Below are positions 15,134 to 25,100 of a stretch of DNA of 64,000 nucleotides, piece by piece. Location of the stretch: assembly GCF_011683915.1 (NCBI RefSeq), contig NZ_JAAQPH010000004.1, positions 1-64,000 of the forward strand. The letters are read 5' to 3'. The notes beneath the pieces are model-generated. The model had not been told where the DNA came from and ran no database searches. It worked only from the letters and a program-made list of their open reading frames with translations. Position 1 is the stretch's first letter, and every line of letters begins with the position of its first letter. The stretch is from Pelagibius litoralis (GTDB lineage Bacteria; Pseudomonadota; Alphaproteobacteria; Kiloniellales; Kiloniellaceae). The translations under genes were made by a program, and so were the position numbers.

Positions 15134-16201
15134 ATGACACTAGAATCCCTGCCGTCCGATAGAGATGCTGCCTCCGAACCGGGCGCAGCGCCGCCGGCCA
15201 ATCCGCTTCTGGTCGAGGTGACCCGCGGCGCCATGGTCGAGAGCGGGCACCGTGCCGCCATCGCCCTGGTCGATGCCGGCGGCAGCGTCGTGCTTTCCGC
15301 CGGCGATATCGAGCGCCCGGTCTATGCCCGTTCCGCGATCAAGTCGCTGCAGGCGATTGCGATGGTGGAAAGCGGCGCGGCGGAGGCTTACGACGTCTCC
15401 ACGGCCGAGCTCTCCATGGCCTGCGCCAGCCACTCTGGCGAAGCGCGCCATGCCGAAACCGCCGAGGCCTGGCTGGCGCGGATCGGCTGCTCCGTCGCCG
15501 ATCTGGAATGCGGCCCGCAGCTGCCAAGCCATGAGCCTTCGATGATCGCCCTGCTGGCCGCTGGTAAGTTGCCGACCGCGGCCCACAACAATTGCTCGGG
15601 CAAGCATTCGGGCTTCCTCACCCTGGCCCGCCATCTCGGCGTGCCGGCCAAGGGCTATGTGAAGTACGAGCATCCGGTGCAGCAGCGTATCCTTGGCGTG
15701 CTGGAGGGGATGACCGGGCTGGACCTGGGGGCGGCGCCGCGCGGGGTCGACGGCTGCGGCATTCCCGTCATCGGCATGCCCCTGGGCAACATCGCCCTGG
15801 CCATGGCCCGGCTCGGCGCGCCCGACGATCAGCCGGAGACACGCCAGGCGGCCTGCGCGCGCATCCGGGCGGCGGTGGCGCAAGAGCCCTTCATGGTGGC
15901 GGGCAGCGGCCGCTTCGATACCCTGGTGATGGAGAAGACCGGTGCGAAGGCGCTGATCAAGACAGGCGCCGAAGGCGTCTACTGCGCCAGCTTTCCCGAG
16001 CTGGGCCTGGGCGCGGCGATCAAGGTCGACGACGGCGCCGGCCGGGCGGCGGAGGTTTTGATGGGCCGCCTGCTGTGCCATCTCGACATCCTGAGCGAGG
16101 ACGACGCGGCGGCGCTGGGCGGTGTCTTGACCCCGTTGATCCACAACCGCGCCGGCCTGGCTGTGGGCGAGTTGCGCCCGGCCGAACGGATCCCCTTCTG
16201 A
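15134..16201 (+). CDS. Asparaginase (Rhizobium-type / asparaginase II family)
   Basis: 355 residues of the family of R. etli-like L-asparaginases that hydrolyse asparagine to aspartate and ammonia. These are unrelated to E. coli AnsA/AnsB. Recognised segments include 'VTRGAMVESGHRA', 'VYARSAIKSLQAIAMVESGA', 'MACASHSGEARH', 'NNCSGKHSGFLTLARHLG' and 'GVDGCGIPVIGMPL'. The first 25 residues are Ala/Pro-rich and probably disordered. The quinone oxidoreductase gene follows 28 bp downstream on the same strand, so they may share a transcript. Confidence 0.9.
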   Translation: MTLESLPSDRDAASEPGAAPPANPLLVEVTRGAMVESGHRAAIALVDAGGSVVLSAGDIERPVYARSAIKSLQAIAMVESGAAEAYDVSTAELSMACASHSGEARHAETAEAWLARIGCSVADLECGPQLPSHEPSMIALLAAGKLPTAAHNNCSGKHSGFLTLARHLGVPAKGYVKYEHPVQQRILGVLEGMTGLDLGAAPRGVDGCGIPVIGMPLGNIALAMARLGAPDDQPETRQAACARIRAAVAQEPFMVAGSGRFDTLVMEKTGAKALIKTGAEGVYCASFPELGLGAAIKVDDGAGRAAEVLMGRLLCHLDILSEDDAAALGGVLTPLIHNRAGLAVGELRPAERIPF

Positions 16202-16229
16202 AACACGAGACAACCGAGGTGTCGAAGCG

Positions 16230-17213
16230 ATGCGCGCTGTCGTCTGCCGCGACTGGGGCGGCCCGGAAGACCTGAAGCTGGAAGACCTGCCGAGCCCGCT
16301 GCCGGGTGACGGGGAGGTGCTGCTGGACGTGGCCGCCGCCGGGGTGAACTTTGCCGATACGCTGATGATCGCCGGCAAGTACCAGGAACGGCCGGCCTTT
16401 CCTTTCTCGCCGGGCCTGGAGGTTGCCGGGCGCATCAAGGCCCTGGGCCCCGGTGTCACGGGCTTAAGCCCGGGCCAGCGGGTGCTGGCGCTGACCGATC
16501 GTGGCGGCTATGCCGAGGCGGCGCTGGCCCGCGCGGGCGATGTCTTTCCAATTCCCGACGGCCTCGGCTGGGCCGAGGCGGCGGGCTTTCCGATCACCTA
16601 TGGCACGGCGCATGGCGCGCTGCGCTGGCACGCCAGGCTGCAGGCCGGCGAAACCCTGCTTGTGCACGGCGCGGCCGGGGGTGTGGGCCTGGCGGCAGTG
16701 GAAATCGGCAAGGCCATCGGTGCCCGGGTGATCGCCACCGCCGGCGGCCCCGACAAGCTGGCTGTCGCCAAGGCCCACGGCGCCGACGACCTGATCGACT
16801 ATCGCAGCGAAGACATCCGCGAGCGGGTGAAGGCCCTGACCGACGGGCAGGGCGCCGACGTGGTTTTCGATCCCGTGGGCGGCGATGTCTTCGATGCCTC
16901 GCTGCGCTGCATCGCCTGGTCCGGCCGGCTGTTGATCATCGGCTTTGCGGCCGGGCGGGTGCCGCAAATTCCGGCCAACATTCTGCTGGTGAAGAACATC
17001 GCCGCGATGGGTATCTACTGGGGCTCCTACCGGCAAAAGGCACCGGCACTTCTGGCCGAGGAGTTTCGCGAGCTTTTCGCCTGGTTCGAAGAAGGCCGGC
17101 TCAAGCCACACGTTTCACACAAGCACGACCTGGCGGAAGCCGCAGAAGCCATGGCATTGCTGTTGAATCGACGCTCGACCGGCAAGGTGGTCCTGACCAC
17201 GGGCGCGGCGTAG
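16230..17213 (+). CDS. NADPH:quinone oxidoreductase family protein (MDR superfamily)
   Basis: A 327-residue medium-chain reductase without catalytic-zinc cysteines. The GroES-like N-terminus has 'AAGVNFADTLMIAGKYQERP' and 'GLEVAGRIKALGPGV'. The Rossmann domain has 'LLVHGAAGGVGLAAVEIGKA' at about residues 143-162, and the C-terminal 'NRRSTGKVVL' closes the family pattern. Such enzymes reduce quinones or enoyl substrates with NADPH in the cytosol. The physiological substrate is unknown. The ATG at 16230 is preceded by GAGGTGTCGAAGC. Confidence 0.9.
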   Translation: MRAVVCRDWGGPEDLKLEDLPSPLPGDGEVLLDVAAAGVNFADTLMIAGKYQERPAFPFSPGLEVAGRIKALGPGVTGLSPGQRVLALTDRGGYAEAALARAGDVFPIPDGLGWAEAAGFPITYGTAHGALRWHARLQAGETLLVHGAAGGVGLAAVEIGKAIGARVIATAGGPDKLAVAKAHGADDLIDYRSEDIRERVKALTDGQGADVVFDPVGGDVFDASLRCIAWSGRLLIIGFAAGRVPQIPANILLVKNIAAMGIYWGSYRQKAPALLAEEFRELFAWFEEGRLKPHVSHKHDLAEAAEAMALLLNRRSTGKVVLTTGAA

Positions 17214-17270
17214 AGTCGGTTCCGTCATGCCTTTCCGTCTCTTCGACCAAGGCCGTCATGAGCGCCCGCG

Positions 17271-18545
17271 ATGACTGACAGCGTTCGCGACCAGTACGAG
17301 GCCTATCCCTATCCCTCCCGCGATCCGGCGGAAGAGGCGACGCGCCTTGTCGTCGGCTCGCCCAGCAACCTGATGGAACTGAACCACTACCTCTATGCCG
17401 GGCGGCGCGACTTCAGCCGGCCTTTCCGCGCCCTGGTGGCCGGCGGCGGCACCGGCGATGCCGCCATCATGCTGGCCCAGCAGCTTAGTGATGCGGCCCA
17501 GGCGGGGACTGGGAGCCCCGGTTCGAACCCCGGCGCAAAGCGCGGCGGCGAGGTGGTCTATCTCGACCTCTCGCAGTCTTCGCGCTCGGTGGCCGAAGCC
17601 CGCGCCGGCGCCCGCGGCCTGACCAACATCCGCTTCGTTACCGGGTCACTGCTGGAGGTTGGCAAGCTGGACCTGGGGGTCTTCGACTACATCGATTGCT
17701 GCGGTGTCCTGCACCACCTGAAAGAGCCCGCCGCCGGACTGAGTGCGCTGGCCGGCCTGCTGAAAGATGACGGCGGGATGGGATTGATGGTCTACGGCAC
17801 CCTCGGCCGCGACGGCGTCTATCCACTGCAGGAGATGCTGCGCCGCCTGGCCGGGGACCAGCCCCTGGCGGAGCAGGTCACCTTGGCCCGGCGGCTGCTG
17901 GGCAATCTGCCCGCCAGCAATCTCTTTGCCCGCAACCCGGTGCTGCGCGATCACGGCGGCAGCGATGCGGAACTGGTCGATCTGTTGCTGCACAGCCAGG
18001 ACCGCGCCTATCTGGTGGAGGAGGTGGCGGCGCTGGTCGAAGGCTGCGGCCTGAAACTGGTCACCTTTATCGAGCCGCTGCGCTATGACCCGGCGACCTA
18101 TGTGAAGGATCCGGTCCTGCTGAAAGCGCTTTCCGGCCTGTCGCCCCTGGAGCGGGCCGCCTTTGCCGAAAAGCTGGCCGGCAATCTGAAGACCCATGTC
18201 TTCTACGTCACCAAGAACCTTATAGAGGACACGGTGGCCAGCCCGGCGGGCCGCGATGCCGTGCCCTGCCTGCGGGTGATGCAGGGGCCCCAGCTGGCCA
18301 AGGCGGTGCAGCGCGACCTCAGTCTCAAAGGGGAATTCGACGGCCTCGCCCTGCAGTTTCCGCTGCCGCGGCTGGCGCCGGCCATCCTGCCCTGGATCGA
18401 CGGGCAGACGCCCCTGAGCAAAATCCAGGAGACCCTGCAGGATCTCGACCCGCGTCACGACTGGGCGCGTTTCAAGGTCCAGTTCGACCAACTCTACGCT
18501 GTCCTGAACGGCCTCAACCACCTCTTCATCCGCTATCCTGTTTAG
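17271..18545 (+). CDS. Class I SAM-dependent methyltransferase
   Basis: 424 residues. After an N-terminal 'YEAYPYPSRDP' motif comes a Rossmann-type methyltransferase domain: 'ALVAGGGTGDAAIMLAQQL' (SAM motif I, about residues 54-72), 'VVYLDLSQSS', 'IRFVTGSLLE', 'FDYIDCCGVLHHL' and 'LKDDGGMGLMVYG'. The last 120 residues ('LPWIDGQTPLSKIQETL') look like a separate small domain. Proteins with the 'YEAYPYP' start are widespread, but their substrate is undefined. Between residues 73 and 93 a Gly/Pro-rich loop is encoded by DNA resembling a tRNA T-arm (see findings). Confidence 0.88.
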   Translation: MTDSVRDQYEAYPYPSRDPAEEATRLVVGSPSNLMELNHYLYAGRRDFSRPFRALVAGGGTGDAAIMLAQQLSDAAQAGTGSPGSNPGAKRGGEVVYLDLSQSSRSVAEARAGARGLTNIRFVTGSLLEVGKLDLGVFDYIDCCGVLHHLKEPAAGLSALAGLLKDDGGMGLMVYGTLGRDGVYPLQEMLRRLAGDQPLAEQVTLARRLLGNLPASNLFARNPVLRDHGGSDAELVDLLLHSQDRAYLVEEVAALVEGCGLKLVTFIEPLRYDPATYVKDPVLLKALSGLSPLERAAFAEKLAGNLKTHVFYVTKNLIEDTVASPAGRDAVPCLRVMQGPQLAKAVQRDLSLKGEFDGLALQFPLPRLAPAILPWIDGQTPLSKIQETLQDLDPRHDWARFKVQFDQLYAVLNGLNHLFIRYPV

Positions 18546-18583
18546 CGGGCCGCTGAGACGGCGGCGGCATGATTGCCCTCGTG

Positions 18584-18670
18584 CTTCGAGACGCTTCGCT
18601 CCTCAGCATGAGGACAATCATTTCAATGTTCTGCCTTACCCTGAGGAGACCCGAAGGGTCGTCTCGAAGG
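18584..18670. repeat. Dispersed repeat family E (CTTCGAGACG type)
   Basis: CTTCGAGACGCTTCGCTCCTCAG at the left pairs with CTGAGGAGACCCGAAGGGTCGTCTCGAAG at the right, with about 35 bp between. This 'TTCGAGACG...CCTCAGG' palindrome is a common alphaproteobacterial intergenic repeat. It lies after the methyltransferase gene, possibly serving as a transcription boundary. Confidence 0.75.
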
Positions 18671-18721
18671 GTATGTAAGATAATGCGCGGGCTTTTTCGC
18701 GGCTCGTTGGAGCGGGCAAAG

Positions 18722-18755
18722 CAAAAGGGCGTCCCCTTTTCAGGGGCCGCCCTCT
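18722..18755 (-). terminator. Intrinsic terminator of the DUF1127-like gene
   Basis: An 11-bp stem AGGGCGgCCCC/GGGGaCGCCCT with a single mismatch and a 6-nt loop is followed on the minus strand by TTTTGCTTTG. It starts about 37 nt after the stop codon at 18792. This is the clearest rho-independent terminator in the window. Confidence 0.8.
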
Positions 18756-18791
18756 TTACCGTGGTTGGCTTGGTACTTCGAAGCTTCAGCC

Positions 18792-19007
18792 TTAGCTGGC
18801 GCCGTGGTCCAGGCCGATGTCGCGCAGCAGGTGCAGGTCGAGGTCGCGGGTGGCATGGGCCAGCCGCTGCTCCCGGCGCTCGGCCACATAGGCATCGCGT
18901 AGGCTCGTCAGAGTGTCGCGAAAGGCAGCGACGGTGCCGCCCAGCAGGCCCACGGCACGATCGCCGGGCATATAAGGACGGGCGGTGGTGTGGATCACAT
19001 TGGCCAT
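18792..19007 (-). CDS. DUF1127-like small protein (71 aa)
   Basis: A 71-residue protein whose C-terminal half ends 'LHLLRDIGLDHGA', matching the DUF1127 arginine-rich small-protein pattern 'L..LxDIGL'. It is preceded by a helical basic stretch ('AYVAERREQRLAHATRDLDL'). DUF1127 proteins influence RNA turnover, phosphate or carbon metabolism and stress in alphaproteobacteria. The ATG at 19007 follows an AGGAGACAGGACC ribosome-binding region. A longer frame from 19118 lacks this. A strong terminator follows, so it is a monocistronic unit. Confidence 0.75.
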   Translation of the reverse strand: MANVIHTTARPYMPGDRAVGLLGGTVAAFRDTLTSLRDAYVAERREQRLAHATRDLDLHLLRDIGLDHGAS

Positions 19008-19523
19008 GGTCCTGTCTCCTATCTGTCTTGGTGGCCCGGCAGGGTTCGCCAGGTCCGGAGCCACCGGTTGTTCCCAATCTGTTATTCGACAAATAAGGCT
19101 CTTTGAGCCTCGCGACAAATGCTGGAAAGTCAGAACCTCTATGCTATGGCAGCATAGCTCAAATTCATTTTACCTTAACAAACTCAATGGCTTGTCGCGT
19201 TTAAGATAGTAATTGTCTCATCCAATCCAGGCCAGAGGCAGGACGCCTTCCCCGTCTGTGGAGAAGGCTGCGCCGGCATTGGAGAACCGGCTGGGATTTC
19301 ACCTTTCGTCATCCCGGACTTGATCCGGGGTGACAAAGACGGGAGGGGAGCGGGCCGGCGTCGTGTTGACTTCGATGCCCGACAATCCATAATGTCGTCC
19401 TGGCCGAGCAGGTGGCCAACGGTCCGCGTAAAGGGTTGAACCCACCTCTTATCAACGATGTGATCCACATCTTCTTTCCACCCGTGAGCTGCGGACGCCG
19501 GGTATCGAGAGAGAAGGTGTCCC
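19008..19523. other. 516-bp intergenic region with dyads and a family D repeat
   Basis: Two perfect small dyads lie upstream of the DUF1127-like gene: AGGCTC-TTT-GAGCCT at 19096-19110 and CTATGCT-ATGGC-AGCATAG at 19139-19157. They are set in a low-GC patch (about 19115-19215) that probably holds its promoter. The single-hairpin repeat at 19308-19334 follows. A 131-codon minus-strand frame across 19184-19579 reads through the repeat and lacks any recognisable content, so I do not call it. Confidence 0.6.
19308..19334. repeat. Dispersed repeat family D, short copy
   Basis: GTCATCCCGGA-CTTGA-TCCGGGGTGAC forms a single hairpin with one mismatch. It shares its arms with the long copy at 14341-14445. 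It lies in non-coding sequence upstream of the ankyrin-VOC gene. Confidence 0.8.
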
Positions 19524-20789
19524 ATGATCAAATCCCTGCCACCCCGCCCCGATATCGACTGGCTGAAGAAGACCGCCAAGCAGCGGTTGGTTGAGCTGCA
19601 GAAGAGCGACGCTTCGGCCCGGCTGCACCATGCCCAGCTGGATGTTGCCGGGCTCTACGGTTTCAAAAGCTGGCGCGCGCTCAAGGAGCATGTCGATACC
19701 CTGAGCCTCGACGGTCAGATCATCGCCGCCACGAGTCAGGGCCGGGCGGAGGATCTCGCCCGCCTGCTCAGCGGGCATCCGGCCAAGATCAATATCGTCG
19801 GCGGTCAATGGACCCGGCCGCTGTTGCATCTTGCGGCGGCGGGCGGCCATCTCGACTGTGTCGATCTGCTGCTGCGGCTCGGCTTCGACGTGAACCTGCG
19901 CGACCGGCTCGACCGCGCTTCGGCGCTGCACTGGGCCGCCCAGGAAGGTCACCTCAATGTCGTGAAGCGCCTCGTCGATGCTGGCGCGGACATCGCAGGC
20001 GAGGGCGACGAGCACGAGATGGGTGTGATCGGCTGGGCGACCAACTTCCAGCATGTGCGCCGTGACGTGGCTGAGTTCCTCATGGCCCGCGGGGCCGCAC
20101 CCACGATCTTCACGGCCATCGCCCTTGGCGAGGCCGGCCTGGTCCGCAAGCTCATCGAGGGCGACCCGCAGCTGGTCTCCCGTCAGATGAGCCGGCTGGA
20201 GTACTGCTGTACGCCCCTGCACTTCGCGGTGCTGAAGAACCAGCCCGAGGTGGTCGGCCTTCTGCTGGACCTGGGCGCCGATCCGATCGCCAGGAACAGC
20301 CGCGGATACACCCCCCTCAACTGCGCCGCGCCCAAGACCGACAAGCGCATCGCTGAGCGCCTGATCGCCGCCGGGGCCGATCCGGTCGACCACAGCCCCA
20401 ACCGGTTCAAATCCGCCATACCGATTCTCAACGTAAAGAACGTGCCCGCCTCCATCGCCTACTACGTCGAGAAACTGGGGTTCCAGAAAGAATGGGATTG
20501 GGAGACGCCGCCGACCTTCGCCTGCGTTCATCGCGACGATGTGCGTATCTTCCTCTGCCAGGACGGGCAGGGCGCGCCGGGCACGTGGATCTCGATCTTC
20601 GTTCACGACGTCGACGCCCTCTACGAGGACTACAGACAACGGGGGGCCATCATCCGCCAGGAGCCGACCGACTTTCCCTGGGGCGTTCGCGAAATGAATA
20701 TCGAGGACCCGGATGGCCATCGCCTGCGCATGGGCGGTGATGCGACCGGCCCCGCCGACGATGACGTGGTGCTGGACGAATCGCCCTGA
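19524..20789 (+). CDS. Ankyrin-repeat protein fused to a C-terminal VOC (glyoxalase) domain
   Basis: 421 residues in three parts. Residues 1-55 are an N-terminal segment ('WLKKTAKQRLVELQKSDASA', 'LYGFKSWRALKEHVDTL') seen in front of some bacterial ankyrin proteins. Residues about 65-290 hold five or more ankyrin repeats ('PLLHLAAAGGHLDCVDLLLR', 'ALHWAAQEGHLNVVKRLVDA', 'TPLHFAVLKNQPEVVGLLL'). Residues about 293-405 form one VOC domain of the bleomycin-resistance/glyoxalase type ('IAYYVEKLGF', 'WISIFVHDVDALYEDYRQRG', 'EMNIEDPDGHRLRMG'). It is cytosolic. Partner and substrate are unknown. The ATG at 19524 follows GAGAAGGTGTCCC. Confidence 0.85.
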   Translation: MIKSLPPRPDIDWLKKTAKQRLVELQKSDASARLHHAQLDVAGLYGFKSWRALKEHVDTLSLDGQIIAATSQGRAEDLARLLSGHPAKINIVGGQWTRPLLHLAAAGGHLDCVDLLLRLGFDVNLRDRLDRASALHWAAQEGHLNVVKRLVDAGADIAGEGDEHEMGVIGWATNFQHVRRDVAEFLMARGAAPTIFTAIALGEAGLVRKLIEGDPQLVSRQMSRLEYCCTPLHFAVLKNQPEVVGLLLDLGADPIARNSRGYTPLNCAAPKTDKRIAERLIAAGADPVDHSPNRFKSAIPILNVKNVPASIAYYVEKLGFQKEWDWETPPTFACVHRDDVRIFLCQDGQGAPGTWISIFVHDVDALYEDYRQRGAIIRQEPTDFPWGVREMNIEDPDGHRLRMGGDATGPADDDVVLDESP

Positions 20790-20863
20790 GGACGTCTCGC
20801 TGACGGCGGCTTTTTTTTACATTGCTCTGCGAACTGAGCGAACGGCTGTCAGGTCCGCTTCGC

Positions 20864-20996
20864 GGAAAGCCCCCTCACCCCGACCCTCTCCCACGCAGGG
20901 GAGAGGGGGACCCAAAAAAAATGTCGCGAGAGAATCCCTCTCCCCTGCGTGGGAGAGGGAGGGGCCCGCGTCAGCGGGAGGGTGAGGGGGCTTCCC
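20864..20996. repeat. Dispersed repeat family C (CCCCCTCACCC type)
   Basis: The left arm GAAAGCCCCCTCACCC...CTCTCCCACGCAGGGGAGAGGG pairs with the right arm CCCTCTCCCCTGCGTGGGAGAG...GGGTGAGGGGGCTTCC. A short A-rich loop (CCAAAAAAAATG) lies in between. This nested palindrome is a known class of proteobacterial intergenic repeat. It fills the gap between the convergent ankyrin-VOC and acetoacetyl-CoA synthetase genes and could terminate both. Confidence 0.8.
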
Positions 20997-20999
20997 GCG

Positions 21000-22967
<1,968 letters not shown>

Positions 22968-23180
22968 TGCGGTTTCCCTGTGGGCGATTTGCTTTTGCCG
23001 ACGGGTGGTCCGCCGTTTTGCGCAGTATGGCGAAGCCCGGCCCCCTGATCCAGAGGCGATCCGGGCCGCTGGGCGAGCCTGGGCGCTGGCAGCCAGGCGC
23101 CTTTCCGCCCCTGCGCCGCATGGCAGCCCTGCGGCGGCATGGCTGGCGATACCGCCGTCTTGGCCGTAGAATGTCTACGA

Positions 23181-24125
23181 ATGCCTTCCTCTACCTCCCT
23201 TATCGCGCGCGCCAGGAACCTGCCCGCGCCGCTGCAAGGCGCCTTCCTGATGACGGTGGCGGCCCTGCTGTTTGCGGTGATGAACGCCGGCATCAAGCTG
23301 GCGGCGGAGGAAGGCCTGCACCCCTTTCAGATCGCCTTCTTCCGCAATGCCTTCGCCCTGATGTTCATGCTGCCCTGGCTGGCCCGCATGGGCTTCGGGG
23401 CGCTGCGCACCGATCGCCTGAAGGTCCATCTCTGGCGGGCGGGAATCGGCCTGGTCGCCATGCTCTGCTGGTTCACCGCCATCGTCGTCATGCCCATGGC
23501 CGATGCGGTGGCGTTGAATTTCACGGTGCCGCTGTTCGCGACCGCCGGGGCGGCGATCTTCCTGGGTGAGATCGTCAGGGCGCGGCGCTGGACCGCCACC
23601 ATCGTCGGCTTTCTCGGCGTGCTGATCATCCTGCGTCCCGGCTTCGTCGAGATCACCCCGGTGATGACCCTGCCGGTGATCGCCGCCTGCTTCATGGCGG
23701 TGACCGTGCTGATCGTGAAGTCGCTGTCGCGCACCGAGGAGCCCATGGCCGTGGTGCTCTACATGAACCTGCTGCTGACCCCGCTGTCCCTGATACCGGC
23801 GCTCTTCGTCTGGCAGATGCCCAGCCTGCGCGCACTGCTGTTCATGGTCTTCGTCGGCGCCTGCGCGGTCCTGGCCCACATCGCCTTCACCCGCGCCTTC
23901 GCCAAGGCCGACGCCTCGGCCATCCTGCCCTTCGACTATGCGCGGCTGCCTTTCGTCGCCGCCATCGGCTTTTTGCTGTTCGGCGAGCAACCGGACCTCT
24001 GGACCTGGGTCGGTGCCGCGGTGATCGCTGCTTCGGCCGTCTACATCGCCAACCGTGAAGCGCGGATTGCCAAGGAAAGGCCGACCCACCGCCCCGGCAG
24101 CGAAGCGGTGAAGGTCAAGACGTGA
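23181..24125 (+). CDS. EamA/DMT family transporter (first of a tandem pair)
   Basis: A 314-residue membrane protein with ten predicted helices in two EamA halves. Visible signatures are 'GAFLMTVAALLFAVMNAGIK', 'NFTVPLFATAGAAIFLGEIV', 'GFLGVLIILRPGF' and 'DASAILPFDYARLPFVAAIG'. Family members export amino acids, nucleosides or other small metabolites. An in-frame start at 23139 is possible, but 23181 gives the usual short N-terminus. The next gene is a paralogue, 33 bp downstream. They are likely one operon. Confidence 0.88.
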   Translation: MPSSTSLIARARNLPAPLQGAFLMTVAALLFAVMNAGIKLAAEEGLHPFQIAFFRNAFALMFMLPWLARMGFGALRTDRLKVHLWRAGIGLVAMLCWFTAIVVMPMADAVALNFTVPLFATAGAAIFLGEIVRARRWTATIVGFLGVLIILRPGFVEITPVMTLPVIAACFMAVTVLIVKSLSRTEEPMAVVLYMNLLLTPLSLIPALFVWQMPSLRALLFMVFVGACAVLAHIAFTRAFAKADASAILPFDYARLPFVAAIGFLLFGEQPDLWTWVGAAVIAASAVYIANREARIAKERPTHRPGSEAVKVKT

Positions 24126-24158
24126 GTTTGGACGAGACGTGACCCTGGACAAGACGTG

Positions 24159-25100
24159 ATGGGGGATCTGTCCCGGGCCGGGCTTGCCGCCGCTTGGCAG
24201 CGGCTCTCGCCCAACCACCGCGGCGCCCTCTGGATGATCGCCGCCAGCGCCGGCTTCACCGTCAATTCGGCTTTCGTGAAGACCCTGAGCAGCGAGGGTC
24301 TGGATGCCTTTCAGATCGGCTTTGCCAGGGCGCTGTTCTCCTTCGCCGCGCTGGTGCCGTTCTGCTATCGCGCCGGTATCGGGGTGTGGCGCAGCAAGGC
24401 GCCCGGGCTGCAGGCTGTGCGTTCGATCAGCGCCGGGCTGGCGATGGTCGCCGGCTTCTATGCCGTCGGCCAGCTGCCCCTGGCCGAGTTCACGGCGCTC
24501 ACCTTTACGCTGCCGCTGTTCGTGGTCCTGCTGGCGGTGCTGATGCTGAAGGAACAGGTGCGCTGGCGCCGCTGGCTGGCCACCCTGGCCGGCTTTGCCG
24601 GGGTGCTGATCATGGTCCGGCCCGGGGCCGCCGCCTTCGATCCCGCGGCCCTGGTCGCTCTCGCCTCGGTGTTGGGCATCGCCGTTGCGGTGATGCTGGT
24701 GAAGAAGCTGCCGGCCGGCGAAAGCCATGTGACCATGCTGATCTATTTCTGTCTGGCGTCCATCGCCATAACCATCGGCCCGGCCTTTTATGCCTGGCAG
24801 TGGCCGACAGCCTTTCAATGGCTGCTGCTGGCCGCCGTCGGCTTTCTGGGGGTCGGCTCCCAGGCCATGATCATCCGCGCCTATCGCATCGGCGAAGCCA
24901 GCTTCGTGGCGCCCTTCGATTATCTGAAACTGATTTTGGCGGGCGCCATCGGTTTTCTGATTTTTGCCGAGGTCCCCGATTTCTGGACCGTTGCCGGCGC
25001 CGGGCTGATCGTCGCTTCGACCTTCTACATCGCCCGCCGGGAAGCCGCCCAGCGCGCCGCCAGCGCTGCGCCGCCGGCCGAAAAGAGCCTACACCCTTAG
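24159..25100 (+). CDS. EamA/DMT family transporter (second of a tandem pair)
   Basis: A 313-residue ten-helix membrane protein clearly paralogous to its upstream neighbour: 'LWMIAASAGFTVNSAFVKTL', 'FTLPLFVVLLAVLMLKEQV', 'GFAGVLIMVRPGA' and 'EASFVAPFDYLKLILAGAIG'. The intergenic space has three GACGTGA motifs, the last overlapping the GTG/ATG start (24156/24159). Its 3' end overlaps the convergent DUF3429 gene by 12 nt. The substrate is unknown. Confidence 0.88.
   Translation: MGDLSRAGLAAAWQRLSPNHRGALWMIAASAGFTVNSAFVKTLSSEGLDAFQIGFARALFSFAALVPFCYRAGIGVWRSKAPGLQAVRSISAGLAMVAGFYAVGQLPLAEFTALTFTLPLFVVLLAVLMLKEQVRWRRWLATLAGFAGVLIMVRPGAAAFDPAALVALASVLGIAVAVMLVKKLPAGESHVTMLIYFCLASIAITIGPAFYAWQWPTAFQWLLLAAVGFLGVGSQAMIIRAYRIGEASFVAPFDYLKLILAGAIGFLIFAEVPDFWTVAGAGLIVASTFYIARREAAQRAASAAPPAEKSLHP

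Noticed and set aside
17500-17550. A tRNA gene in the methyltransferase coding sequence
   Set aside because: Only a T-arm-like segment is present, with a stem mismatch; no acceptor, D or anticodon arms.
19184-19579. 131-codon minus-strand frame upstream of the ankyrin gene
   Set aside because: It runs through the family D repeat and into the ankyrin-VOC start region; no family-like content.
23175-24818. 547-codon minus-strand frame across the two EamA genes
   Set aside because: His/Gln/Gly-rich shadow spanning two genes and their spacer.
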